A stretch of DNA of 44,622 nt from Promethearchaeota archaeon. GTDB taxonomy: Archaea; Asgardarchaeota; Lokiarchaeia; Sigyniarchaeales; SOKP01. Below, piece by piece: positions 36,553 through 44,622 of the stretch. Below the pieces are notes generated by a model, which was not told the DNA's origin, searched no databases, and worked only from the letters and a program-made list of their open reading frames with translations. The stretch spans positions 1-44,622 of the forward strand of contig JAHLWH010000104.1 in assembly GCA_019058015.1 (NCBI GenBank), read 5' to 3'. Both the position numbers and the translations under genes were made by a program. Each line of letters begins with the position of its first letter. The stretch's first letter is position 1.

Positions 36553-37740
36553 CTATATAGCAATAGAATATGGGTGTAACCCCACACCCTCTATCCCATC
36601 CGCAGAAACTGCATTTGGGACTACTTTTTTAATTATATTATACCCTGCATTCACATCAGCATTGATAAGAATTCCTTTTTTGCTCTTAAAAAGACCTCTG
36701 TTTACTCGCCTTCCCATATATTTTTTATGCCTTTTGATGGGTTCCTTATCCAAAAAACTGCATTTGGAAGTAAAAGACTCCCCATCGATAATAATATCAA
36801 TACCAAATAATTCTGATTTATATTTAATTTGACTTATTAATTTAAAAAAAGGTATTTGAACGAACTTCTGATTATTAATCCTTCCAATGTTCACTTTCTG
36901 CTTCCATGCTCTATTATAACTGATTATTATTGTTCCGAAATTGTTTTCAATACAATAATTGATAACTTCTCTTGAAATCTTATGAAATATATCGTTTATT
37001 TTGTTGTTACGTTTTGCTGTAATCTTTTGCAATCTGTTAGTCTCAGACTTAATTCCTTGTTTATCCTTAATTGATTTTAATTCTGCAATTCTTTTATTAT
37101 AGAATTGATTTACGGATTTCACAATACTGCCTTTAATAATAGTGGGTTTTAACCCAACATTATTTACAATAGTTACAATATTGCTTATTCCTAAATCAAT
37201 TCCTATAAACCTATCCTTATTTAAATTTAAATTATCTATTTCTTTCAAATATATAATCTCTAAATTATAAAATAATCCTTTAGGAATTATTCTTACTTGA
37301 TGTAATTGGTTTCTTATTCTAGTTTTAATTGGAGATAAATTTACTTTTTCAGGAAAATGTAGATAACCATTTTTAATCCTACATTGTTGATTCGTGAAAA
37401 TAATAATAAACTCACCATTTTTCTTCTTATATTTCGGGGGCTTAGGCCTCCCTTGATATTTTTTTGGATGTTCCTTCCATTCTTTTATGGAATTAAAGAA
37501 TGATTTCCAATTCTTATCTAATAATTTTAATATTTGCTGGGCTGTTTGTGATGGCAATTTTTTATACGGTTCTTTGTCTTTTAATATAAACTATAAATCG
37601 TAATATCTCAACCAATTACCCAGATAAAAAAATTCTTGTCTAACATAATAATTTGCTAGATTATATAAATTCTTAGACAAATAACATAAACAAGAAAAAT
37701 CCCCCCTCTTCTTCATCTGTATTTGTTCAGTAAGCCTCAT
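36553..37740 (-). pseudogene. tnpB: IS200/IS605-type TnpB interrupted by one amber codon
   Basis: TnpB is an RNA-guided nuclease encoded by IS605-family elements. The intact frame 36553-37557 gives 334 residues. Continuing upstream in the same frame to an ATG at 37740 adds 61 codons that read as an ordinary TnpB N-terminus (MRLTEQIQMKKRGDFSC, then SKNLYNLANYY), broken only by TAG at 37591-37593. Without it the protein would have 395 residues. RuvC residues seen in the 334-residue numbering: Asp121 in GIDLGIS, and the third Asp in INADVNAGYN. The Glu of RuvC-II is absent (IIISYNRAW), and the zinc finger keeps only one Cys. It may be dead or use the later start. Confidence 0.8.
36572..36589 (-). 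ncRNA. Hairpin at the tnpB 3' end, possible omega-RNA element
   Basis: A perfect six-base stem (GGGTGT at 36572-36577 paired with ACACCC at 36584-36589, six-base loop) lies inside the last codons of tnpB, in the GVGLHP stretch. TnpB guide RNAs are known to overlap the 3' end of tnpB, so this may be part of the RNA scaffold. The RNA itself is inferred, not seen. Confidence 0.35.
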
Positions 37741-37819
37741 TAGTATAAAATATAATATTTTTTCGTCTTTATAAATAAAAAGAGAGCATAGATTTATCTT
37801 AAAATATATTCAAAAAAAA

Positions 37820-37847
37820 TTTAATGAATAACAAGGGAAATTAAAAA
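37820..37847 (+). repeat. Right copy of the 28-bp inverted repeat
   Basis: Contains ACAAGGGAAATTAAAA (37831-37846) and matches the reverse complement of 36500-36527 in 26 of 28 bases. It lies upstream of tnpB and 45 bases beyond the stop of the ALDH gene. Confidence 0.6.
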
Positions 37848-37892
37848 ATACCGAGTTTAATAAAAAAAGAATTAAAATTGTTTTAGATTTCA

Positions 37893-39413
37893 CTAATTAA
37901 CAACATCTTTCAAAACAGGTTGAGTTGCTTCAACGAAAAGATGTTTGGAAGTATTAAGTGAACCATTGTATACAATCTTAGAGATCACCATTTCAGAAGG
38001 ATAATATTTTATTCCAGGAGGATATGAACTATCTTTCCAACCCCCTAAAGCTGTACTAATATTAGCCTGCATCGGTTCATTATTAATATATATGCTTCCT
38101 GCCTGCAATTCGTTGACAAATCTTTCAATATTTTCTGGAGGAGTGTACACTACAGCACGCATTCCATAGTTAGAATGATTTGCGAGAAAAATAGCATCAT
38201 CAATATTTTTAGCTTTAGTTACACTTCTTACGGGACCAAAAGCTTCTTCACGCCACAGAAAAGGAGCCTTATCAAAATCAAGTATATTTCCGCGAGGAAT
38301 CTCTACTAAAGTTGGTTTATAAAAAAGGCCATAGCTTTTCCCGGTATCCATTTTTTCAGCACCACATAAAATTTTTACACCCTTATGTTTTGTGGCTTCA
38401 CCAACCATTACTTCCATCATCATTAATATTCTCCGAGATCCAAGAGGTCCAATATCTGTGGACATATCTCTAGGGTCTCCCATCTTTAATTTTTCAATTC
38501 CTTTTAGCAATAATTCAATATATTCATCATATATATCCTGATGTACAATTATTCGCTTCATTGAAAAACATTGTTGTCCTGAATTTGTATAGGAAGCAAT
38601 TACATTCCATTTAGCCACTAATTCTAAATTTACTCCGGGCATTACGATTCCTGCATCATTTCCAGCACTTTCGAATATAAAATTTTTGAATGGAAAATTT
38701 ATCATATTAACTCCAAGAAACTTCTGGGTATGTTTTTTTAAAACTTCAGCGTAATCGATTAGAATCTGTTTTGCTGTATGCGAAGCGGCTACGCAAACAA
38801 TATTTTTAATTAATTTTGATTCAATAAATATTTTGGTTGCAAAGTTGCCAGGACTAATCACCAAATCATATGCTTCATTAAACGGAAAATCACTCTCATT
38901 AATTCTTTCTATACAATATTTCATTGTCAAGGGACAAGCTGTGGAAGGTTTTATAATAGCAGGGTTTCCTGTCATAAAGCTTGATCCCCAAAAGTACATT
39001 GGTAGACTCATAGGAGTATTACGGGGAGTTATACCTATAGTTAATCCCATAGGTTGATATTTTATATGTGAAACTTGTCCACTTTCAAGATCACGTTGTG
39101 TTCTGTCTTTTACCAAATCGATAAACCAGTCAACATAGGAATATCCCTTTTCAATCATAGCAAATTCCCATTCTGAATAGCGAATGGGTAATCCTCCTTC
39201 AGCAACTATGATATCTTTAATTTTTTTCTTTTCCTTTAGTAATACATCAGCTATATCTTTGATTACATCAATTCTTTCTTCTAATGTGGTGTTTAAGAGT
39301 TTTCTTTCCCACTGAACTGTTCTTCTAATCTTATTAAGAATTGTCTCTTCAGTGTCTGCTTCAATAGAGTCTATTACTTCCCCCGTATATTTATTTAAAA
39401 CATCTAATTTCAT
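37893..39413 (-). CDS. Aldehyde dehydrogenase family protein
   Basis: A 506-residue NAD(P)-dependent ALDH. The residues of the active site are in place: catalytic Cys282 in NSGQQCFS, Glu248 in IFESAGND, Asn132 in PRNTP, and Lys155 of the cofactor site in IIKPS. A REEAFGPVRSV motif follows near 390. The usual ELGG is changed to ESAG. GAGGT 7 bases before the ATG is the ribosome binding site. It follows the SDR gene by 30 bases and probably shares its transcript. The aldehyde substrate is unknown. Confidence 0.88.
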   Translation of the reverse strand: MKLDVLNKYTGEVIDSIEADTEETILNKIRRTVQWERKLLNTTLEERIDVIKDIADVLLKEKKKIKDIIVAEGGLPIRYSEWEFAMIEKGYSYVDWFIDLVKDRTQRDLESGQVSHIKYQPMGLTIGITPRNTPMSLPMYFWGSSFMTGNPAIIKPSTACPLTMKYCIERINESDFPFNEAYDLVISPGNFATKIFIESKLIKNIVCVAASHTAKQILIDYAEVLKKHTQKFLGVNMINFPFKNFIFESAGNDAGIVMPGVNLELVAKWNVIASYTNSGQQCFSMKRIIVHQDIYDEYIELLLKGIEKLKMGDPRDMSTDIGPLGSRRILMMMEVMVGEATKHKGVKILCGAEKMDTGKSYGLFYKPTLVEIPRGNILDFDKAPFLWREEAFGPVRSVTKAKNIDDAIFLANHSNYGMRAVVYTPPENIERFVNELQAGSIYINNEPMQANISTALGGWKDSSYPPGIKYYPSEMVISKIVYNGSLNTSKHLFVEATQPVLKDVVN

Positions 39414-39443
39414 ATAAAAACCTCATTTCTTTTTATTATTCTT

Positions 39444-40448
39444 TTAATTTTCTTTATTTTTTTCTATATATTCTTTATACCATGTGACAGTTTCTCGCAA
39501 ACCTTTATCAAAAGGAGTAATTTTATATCCTAATTTATCAATAGCTTTTTGCGATGAATATGCCCAATTATATGTTGCCATTCTTATTAGTGCTCGGGTC
39601 ATATAGGGTATTTTTTTAGTTATTTTTGCTTTAATTTCGCATAACCATCCATAAAACATAGCCATCCACATTGGAAATTGCCGTGGCTTTTTTACTTCGG
39701 CTATTTCTGCAATTAAATTAAGATAATCTTTAGTTGAGATAAATTCACCGCCAATAAAAAATTCTTCACCAATTAAATCATCTCTGTCAATAACATTTAC
39801 CATTGGTACAATAATATCCTTTACATAAGCCATACTAAATTGAGAAACTGATGTCTTAGGAATTCCTAGAAGTTTTCTTAAAATAACATCTATTGTTAGT
39901 TTTCCATAAAAATTGAAATCACCAGGACCGTAAACAAATCCTGGATAAAAGATGATTGTTTTAAGTCCTTGTTCTTTATATTCTTTAATTTTTTTTGTAC
40001 TATAATATTTTGATCTCTCATAATCTATAAAAAAATCAATATTACGTTCATAAGTTTCGAAATTAGGAACTTCATTGCCAACAGGATAAGGTCCGATAGC
40101 AAAAAATGAACTAACGTAAATTAATTTTTTTTTTTTTTCTAGTGCTACTTTCGCAATGTTTTCGGAGCCATTGATATTAATTTCTTCGTAAATAGATTTA
40201 TTTTTGGCCCAAATTTGAGTGTTTGCAGCGAGGTGATAAATTATATCAATATTATCGACAGCTTGATATAAACTATCAATATCTCGAACATCCCCAATAA
40301 TGTATTTAATATTTTTTAGATCATTAAATGGTTCAATATTACTAGTTTCTCTTATAAGAAGTTTTAAGTTATGTCCTAATTCATGTAAATGCTCAACTAA
40401 AGGAACACCAATGAATCCAGTGCCACCAGTTATTAAGACATTAGTCAT
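39444..40448 (-). CDS. NAD(P)-dependent epimerase/dehydratase (extended SDR)
   Basis: A 334-residue extended short-chain dehydrogenase. The cofactor loop is GGTGFIG at 8-14, and the catalytic Tyr143 and Lys147 are in YERSK. The upstream Ser is in YVSSFFA near 112-117. A C-terminal region with MTRALIRMATYNWAYSSQKA matches the substrate-binding half. Relatives act on nucleotide sugars, sterols or hydroxy acids. Placed between ALDH (30 bases) and lipid genes (158 bases), it may modify a sugar headgroup or an isoprenoid alcohol. Confidence 0.85.
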   Translation of the reverse strand: MTNVLITGGTGFIGVPLVEHLHELGHNLKLLIRETSNIEPFNDLKNIKYIIGDVRDIDSLYQAVDNIDIIYHLAANTQIWAKNKSIYEEININGSENIAKVALEKKKKLIYVSSFFAIGPYPVGNEVPNFETYERNIDFFIDYERSKYYSTKKIKEYKEQGLKTIIFYPGFVYGPGDFNFYGKLTIDVILRKLLGIPKTSVSQFSMAYVKDIIVPMVNVIDRDDLIGEEFFIGGEFISTKDYLNLIAEIAEVKKPRQFPMWMAMFYGWLCEIKAKITKKIPYMTRALIRMATYNWAYSSQKAIDKLGYKITPFDKGLRETVTWYKEYIEKNKEN

Positions 40449-40606
40449 TTTAGTAGATATCTAAAATTTCATTCAAGAAAATTAAGAGGGTTATTTTCAA
40501 ATTATTAAATTCTCGTTATTATTTTATTAAAAAGGTTTTCCGAATTTTCATAATATTAAAGATTAAAATTTATTCTAATTTCTCTTGTAGGAATTATATT
40601 AAAATA

Positions 40607-41479
40607 TTATATACTTGCAAAAACAAAAGCAATTAAGCCGAGAAAAGCCCCTACTTTTAAGAATAAGCTTATTTTTTTAAAATCGGCTGTCTGTAGATTA
40701 CTTTTAATAGACAATATTAACGCATAAATAACGATAATTATTCCAAAAATCATTGAAATAAAAAACAAAATGGGATTTATAATTGGTGTAAATATAGGTA
40801 AGCTAAAAAAGATTATAGCCAAAATATCACAGACTACAGAGAATTTAGCGGTTTTTTCAATTCCAATCTGAATTGCTAAAGTCTTTATTCCATATTGTTT
40901 ATCTCCTTCAATATCTTCACATCCTTTTATAATCTCGCGAGAAAGTAAAAGAAAGAAACAGGTTAAAAAGAAATAATAAATGTATAGTGGAATTATTGAA
41001 CTATTCAAAATCGCGCCATATATTAATCCTATTGAAAATGATAAACTAACAACTAAATTTCCTAGAAAACCTTGTTTCTTACCCCATTTAGCATACACCC
41101 ATCCTAAAAAACCGAAAAACATTGCAAATACTATATTGAGAAAACCCAAATTAAAAATTATACTATGAATGATTGATAGTGCTACTCCAATAGTCAATAC
41201 TACAAAAAAAAATATTTTTGCTTGCTTTAGAGTTATTGATCCTCTTGGAATTGGACGTTCTGGGCGATTAATTTTATCAATTTCGATATCATAGATATCA
41301 TTAATTACCATCCCTGAACCCGCAATTAAGAAATATGTTAATACACCTAATATTAAATTTATAAGTAGAATTTCAATGGATATTCCTGTTCGAGTATTTA
41401 AAATGCCAATTATTACAGTAAGTGCTCCCATAATACAATTTATGGGTCTTAAAATTTCTATAGCATCCTTGAATTTCAT
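40607..41479 (-). CDS. Digeranylgeranylglyceryl phosphate synthase (UbiA family)
   Basis: This membrane prenyltransferase adds the second geranylgeranyl chain to geranylgeranylglyceryl phosphate in archaeal lipid synthesis. The 290-residue protein has about eight membrane segments, the first Asp motif N60-D61-x2-D64-x3-D68 followed by NRPERPIPRG, and the second CEDIEGDKQYGIKTLA. These fit DGGGP synthases closely. It lies 25 bases downstream of the gene for the preceding enzyme in the pathway, GGGP synthase. Confidence 0.92.
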   Translation of the reverse strand: MKFKDAIEILRPINCIMGALTVIIGILNTRTGISIEILLINLILGVLTYFLIAGSGMVINDIYDIEIDKINRPERPIPRGSITLKQAKIFFFVVLTIGVALSIIHSIIFNLGFLNIVFAMFFGFLGWVYAKWGKKQGFLGNLVVSLSFSIGLIYGAILNSSIIPLYIYYFFLTCFFLLLSREIIKGCEDIEGDKQYGIKTLAIQIGIEKTAKFSVVCDILAIIFFSLPIFTPIINPILFFISMIFGIIIVIYALILSIKSNLQTADFKKISLFLKVGAFLGLIAFVFASI

Positions 41480-41504
41480 AAGAGCAACTCTACTTTTATT
41501 TCAT

Positions 41505-42320
41505 TCAATATTTTTCATAATTTTTCTCGCAAAGCTTACCACAGGATTTAATCTCATCGATGATCTCTTTCAGTGAGGTTCCTTTATCATTAAGAGTATT
41601 ATTCTCGAGGAAAGTGCCCATGACAACGATATCTGCTCCATTTTCAATAAAAATTCTTGCATCTTCTTTATTATTAATTCCCCCACCAACGATTATCGGA
41701 ATTTTTAAATGATTTGATGCCATTTTAATAATCTTTAAAGGTATTTTTTCAGAACCAGAACCCGATTCTAAATAAATTAATTTAAATCCAAATAATTCTG
41801 CAGCAAGAGCATAAGCTGACGTTAATTCTGGCTTGTTTCTTGGTAATAATTTTGCATTTCCAATCCACCCTGCAGTTGAACCTGGTTCGATTATTAAATA
41901 AGCCATAGATATACATTCTAAATTAGCTAATTTGATTGGCAAACATGCAAGGGCTTGCTGCCCAATAATAAAATAAGGATCTTTTGAATTTAATAAAGAC
42001 ATAAATAAAATTGCATCCGCCTTAGGAGAAACATTACTTATTCCTCCTGGAAAGATAATTACGGGAATAGTTACCTTATTTTTTATCATTTCTATGGTCT
42101 TATCTACGAACTTGACATCAAAGGCTGTACTTCCCCCAACCAAAATTGCATCAGTTCCAGCATCTTCAGCATATTTAGCCATTTTTGCTGCTCGCAAAGG
42201 AGTTTGATGTAATGGGTCAGGATCTATAAGAGAGAAATGAAGTGCCCCATCTTCATTAATTTTATTAATGATATATGTGTAAGTCGTTTGTTTTTCAGAT
42301 TCTTTTACAACTGTATCCAT
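41505..42320 (-). CDS. Geranylgeranylglyceryl phosphate synthase
   Basis: This PcrB/GGGPS-family TIM barrel joins sn-glycerol-1-phosphate to geranylgeranyl diphosphate, the first committed step of archaeal ether lipids. Seen are HFSLIDPDP near 30-38, a GGST motif near 64-67, IIFPGGISNVS, the YLESGSGSE phosphate loop, VGGGINNKED and ADIVVMGTFLE. The start is set at the ATG at 42320; a TTG two codons upstream is possible. It is divergent from the geranylgeranyl reductase gene (137-base gap), so the two likely share a regulatory region. Confidence 0.95.
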   Translation of the reverse strand: MDTVVKESEKQTTYTYIINKINEDGALHFSLIDPDPLHQTPLRAAKMAKYAEDAGTDAILVGGSTAFDVKFVDKTIEMIKNKVTIPVIIFPGGISNVSPKADAILFMSLLNSKDPYFIIGQQALACLPIKLANLECISMAYLIIEPGSTAGWIGNAKLLPRNKPELTSAYALAAELFGFKLIYLESGSGSEKIPLKIIKMASNHLKIPIIVGGGINNKEDARIFIENGADIVVMGTFLENNTLNDKGTSLKEIIDEIKSCGKLCEKNYEKY

Positions 42321-42457
42321 GATCAATCATATTGTAAAACAATTAAAGATTTTAAAAGCTTTTAAAATCAATACGAATATTATTTTTGTGAAATATATTA
42401 AGAGGATTGATATAATTAATAATTTAACAAATATAATTACTTTTAATTGATGTAAAA

Positions 42458-43849
42458 ATGGAAAGTCTACTTAAATCATATGATGTAATAGTCGTTGGTG
42501 CAGGAACCGGAGGAAGTACTGCAGCCCGATTTGCATCTCAATATGGGCTCGATGTATGTTTGATTGACAGCAAAAAAAGGGATCAAATTGGAGATAAGAT
42601 CTGTGGGGATGGAATTGGAACTGAAATTTTTGAATTTCTGAACATCAATCCACCAAAAGGAGAAGAATTAGCATGCCACATAAAAGGCGCTAAATTGTAT
42701 TCTCCAAATTTAAAAAAATGCATAATAATGCTTGACCCAAAGCAAGCAGGATATGTTGTCAATCGATTAGAATTCGGTCAACGATTATTAAATGAAGCAA
42801 TTGATGCAGGAGTAAAGCAATTTTTAGATAATACTATGGCGTTAGATTTATTATATAAAAATGGAACAGTAAATGGAATAAAAGTTAAATTAAGCAATGG
42901 AGAAAAAGCCGATCTGCACTCAAAAATAATAATTGATGCAAGTGGATTTTATTCTCCATTGAGAAGAAATATAAAAAGTTCGATAATTGAGAAGGAAATT
43001 TCTAAAAAGGACTCAATTTTATGTTATAGAGAAATTGTAGATTTTGGTCTTGAAAATCCAAGAGTTAATGATCCAGATTATATATCAATTATTCTTGATC
43101 AAGAAAAAGCACCTGGTGGGTATATTTGGTATTTCCCGAAAAATGAACACTCAGTCAATATAGGATTAGGTGTTTTTATGGATTTTAAAGGTAAAGTTAA
43201 AGAATTATATCGAAAAAATGTATTTGAGAATTATGTGAAGACTTCTGAATATAAGATAATATCTTCAGGAGGAGGGGTTGCTCCTGTGAGAAGGCCAATT
43301 TGGTCTTGTGCAGACAATGGGATTATGTTTATTGGAGATGCTGCATGTCAAGTCAGTCCACTTCATGGAGGAGGGATTGACCCTTCAATGCGAGGTGGAT
43401 ATTTTTCAGCACTTAGTGCAAAAGATGCAATTGAAAGCGAAGACTATTCTATAAATGCTTTATGGAATTATAATTATAATATAATGACTTCTATTGGTGC
43501 AGAATTTGCAGCGCTCGACCTGTTAAGAATTACTTTACAAAATCTTTCTAATGAAGATTTAAATTTTGGATTAGAGAAAGATTTATTTACTGGAAATGAA
43601 ATATTAGAAATTGCTTCAAAAGGAACAGTTAAATTATCTCTGGTTGATTTAGTTTCTAAAGCGATTAAAGGTATATCTCAACCTAAACTGCTATTGGATT
43701 TAAATTATTTGAGAATTAATATGAATAATATCTCGAGTCATTATAAAAAGTTTCCAAAAACAATGGAAAAATTTGAAGAATGGAAAGAAAAAACACAACA
43801 AATTTATGGAAAAATAAGAAAACCTAACCACCATAATAGTTCCACATAA
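42458..43849 (+). CDS. Geranylgeranyl reductase family flavoprotein
   Basis: A 463-residue FAD enzyme of the family that saturates geranylgeranyl chains of archaeal lipids. The FAD loop GAGTGG is at 14-19, the conserved KICGDGIG near 48-55, a second site near VVNRLEF, and GIMFIGDAACQVSPLHGGGIDPS, the usual FAD-binding GD motif. Length is typical (400-470). It is divergent from GGGP synthase, and its last 26 bases overlap the end of the MoaD/ThiS-like gene on the other strand. Confidence 0.9.
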   Translation: MESLLKSYDVIVVGAGTGGSTAARFASQYGLDVCLIDSKKRDQIGDKICGDGIGTEIFEFLNINPPKGEELACHIKGAKLYSPNLKKCIIMLDPKQAGYVVNRLEFGQRLLNEAIDAGVKQFLDNTMALDLLYKNGTVNGIKVKLSNGEKADLHSKIIIDASGFYSPLRRNIKSSIIEKEISKKDSILCYREIVDFGLENPRVNDPDYISIILDQEKAPGGYIWYFPKNEHSVNIGLGVFMDFKGKVKELYRKNVFENYVKTSEYKIISSGGGVAPVRRPIWSCADNGIMFIGDAACQVSPLHGGGIDPSMRGGYFSALSAKDAIESEDYSINALWNYNYNIMTSIGAEFAALDLLRITLQNLSNEDLNFGLEKDLFTGNEILEIASKGTVKLSLVDLVSKAIKGISQPKLLLDLNYLRINMNNISSHYKKFPKTMEKFEEWKEKTQQIYGKIRKPNHHNSST

Positions 43850-44111
43850 AGTTCAGGCGGTCGCCGTCTTTCAATTCAGCATCAAGCCCTCCTTGAAACC
43901 TAAAATGGATGCCATTTATTGTTAAAACTAAGTCTTCTACCATTTCTTCCATATTTTCTTTAAAAAGTACTTCTCTTAAAGGTTCTCCGTTTCTTTCAAT
44001 CAAATCTAGAAGTAATTCTCTTAGAGTTATGGGTTTATCTAATTTGATCTCCATATCCCATCGTTGCATAATTGTAATAAATGGAGCTGAAAATATTAAA
44101 GTAACACTCAA
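43824..44111 (-). CDS. MoaD/ThiS/SAMP-like beta-grasp protein with C-terminal Gly-Gly
   Basis: A 95-residue ubiquitin-fold candidate: strands ending in LVLTING, a helix with TLRELLLDLIERNG, a loop LKDGDRLNF, and a last pair of residues Gly-Gly (NYYGG). This is the layout of sulfur carriers MoaD and ThiS and of archaeal SAMP modifiers, whose C-terminal Gly-Gly is activated by an E1-like enzyme. No such E1 is in the window. The N-terminal 20 residues could start later. The stop TAG overlaps the reductase gene in a convergent arrangement. Confidence 0.75.
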   Translation of the reverse strand: MSVTLIFSAPFITIMQRWDMEIKLDKPITLRELLLDLIERNGEPLREVLFKENMEEMVEDLVLTINGIHFRFQGGLDAELKDGDRLNFMWNYYGG

Positions 44112-44276
44112 TATATTTCATATATCTGAAATTTAAACTCTATGAAATCATTATTCATTTCTCTTTTAATATTTTTATTTTATAAAAAATAAATATTCAA
44201 GAATAAATTCTTCTGACTTATCTATTGAATAATTAATAATTATTAATAATTTTAGATTAAAAAAATCCTAATTTTA

Positions 44277-44622
44277 TTATTTTTGTAATGCATTTAAAGC
44301 AATTTTTGTAGAAACTTCTGCTTGCTCAACACTAACCATGCCTATTGCCACAGAACATATATTATGTTTAGAAATATATTCAAAAGCTTTTTGCGGTTTT
44401 ATTTTTCCTGTTGCCAAAGTTTTCATTCCCAAGAAAGAGTAATTTTTATTTTGGTTAACCAGTTCTTCTAATTTCTTTTGATCATCCATGAAAATCCCAT
44501 TTACGTTAAATGGAATTAAAAACGCTTTAACATTTAATGAATTTTCAAAAGCATATGTTAGAGTGGAAATGGGGTTATGAGCAGCTATTCCTGGAATCAC
44601 ACCTCGGGAGGAGATATCATCC
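44277..44622 (-). CDS. C-terminal part of an uncharacterised, possibly TIM-barrel, protein
   Basis: The reading frame is open to the right end of the window, so the 5' part is missing. The visible segment (about 114 residues) begins DDISSRGVIPGIAAHNPIST and ends with a helix and NALQK. A GMKTLATGKI motif recalls MK-PLA-G motifs of aldo/keto reductases, and a Gly-Met-Val-Ser turn followed by VEQAE is similar to their C-terminal helix. I cannot name it with confidence. A GTG at 44600 could be mistaken for its start. Confidence 0.55.
   Translation of the reverse strand, partial: DDISSRGVIPGIAAHNPISTLTYAFENSLNVKAFLIPFNVNGIFMDDQKKLEELVNQNKNYSFLGMKTLATGKIKPQKAFEYISKHNICSVAIGMVSVEQAEVSTKIALNALQK

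Larger units (their letters stand above)
36500..37847 (-). mobile_element. Solo tnpB element bounded by a 28-bp inverted repeat
   Basis: A near-perfect inverted repeat (26 of 28 bases) encloses the tnpB gene: the left copy 36500-36527 and the right copy 37820-37847, with a perfect 17-base core. It lies between the M28 and ALDH genes. There is no tnpA, so this is an IS1341-like or stand-alone unit. IS605-type elements normally lack terminal inverted repeats, so the repeat may mark another kind of end or an earlier structure. No target duplication was found. Confidence 0.5.

Noticed and set aside
37591..37593. Amber codon in tnpB as pyrrolysine or other recoding
   Set aside because: TAG ends other genes here (4836-4838, 15663-15665, 43824-43826), no tRNA for it is seen, and the position is not catalytic. 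A nonsense mutation is simpler.
37701..37706. Frameshift in the six-C tract near the tnpB start
   Set aside because: On recounting the bases the frame stays open through this tract from the ATG at 37740. Only the single TAG interrupts it.
1..44622. tRNA, rRNA or CRISPR array
   Set aside because: No cloverleaf-like segment, rRNA stretch or regularly spaced direct repeat was recognised by reading. A covariance search was not possible, so a tRNA in an intergenic gap could be missed.

Overview
This window looks like a piece of an archaeal chromosome. It is very AT-rich, by eye roughly 30% G+C. The strongest evidence for an archaeon is the ether-lipid set near the right end: geranylgeranylglyceryl phosphate synthase, digeranylgeranylglyceryl phosphate synthase (UbiA family) and a geranylgeranyl reductase. 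Supporting signs are GTGAT/GAGGT-type ribosome binding sites, TATA-like boxes, a TFS/Rpb9-like zinc ribbon, an archaeal DhnA-type class I aldolase, a tungsten-type aldehyde:ferredoxin oxidoreductase and Hdr-like proteins. The gene mix would suit an anaerobic Asgard (Loki-like) archaeon, but no marker here proves the lineage. I saw no rRNA, tRNA or CRISPR array.

Layout. 0-7 kb: a CobA-type adenosyltransferase, a long gene-poor stretch, a zinc-ribbon membrane protein, two TauE/SafE permeases around a methyltransferase, a divergent UbiA-like protein and an AmrS-like radical SAM enzyme. 7-19 kb: a UvrD/PcrA helicase divergent from a beta-CASP (RNase J-like) enzyme carrying a large insertion, a DMT-type transporter, a membrane-anchored hexapeptide protein, a receiver-only response regulator, a glycerophosphodiester phosphodiesterase, small zinc-ribbon, SCP2-like and helical proteins, a cysteine-rich Fe-S protein and a class I aldolase. 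19-26 kb: a B12-type radical SAM protein, then the most unusual gene, a 921-residue protein in which a GltD-like NAD(P)H/FAD module sits inside an HdrB-type cysteine-rich (CCG) domain behind an HdrC-like domain. A tungsten AOR with its four-cluster ferredoxin follows on the same strand. 26-35 kb: a leftward branched-chain-type ABC operon (livK, H, M, G, F) that continues without a break into a HEAT-repeat gene and then an acyl-CoA ligase. 35-38 kb: an M28 peptidase with membrane segments and a solo tnpB element. 38-44.6 kb: ALDH, SDR, the lipid genes, a MoaD/ThiS-like protein ending in Gly-Gly, and a gene cut by the window edge.

How it may fit together (inference). The ABC importer and CoA ligase would take up and activate organic acids or amino-acid-derived acids. 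AOR and ALDH handle aldehydes. The Hdr-GltD fusion is a plausible junction between NAD(P)H, Fe-S carriers and thiol/disulfide or ferredoxin electrons. The best leads are this nested fusion, the HEAT protein translationally coupled to livF, the enlarged RNase J-like protein, and a tnpB that has a single amber codon, an altered RuvC-II region and flanking 28-bp inverted repeats.
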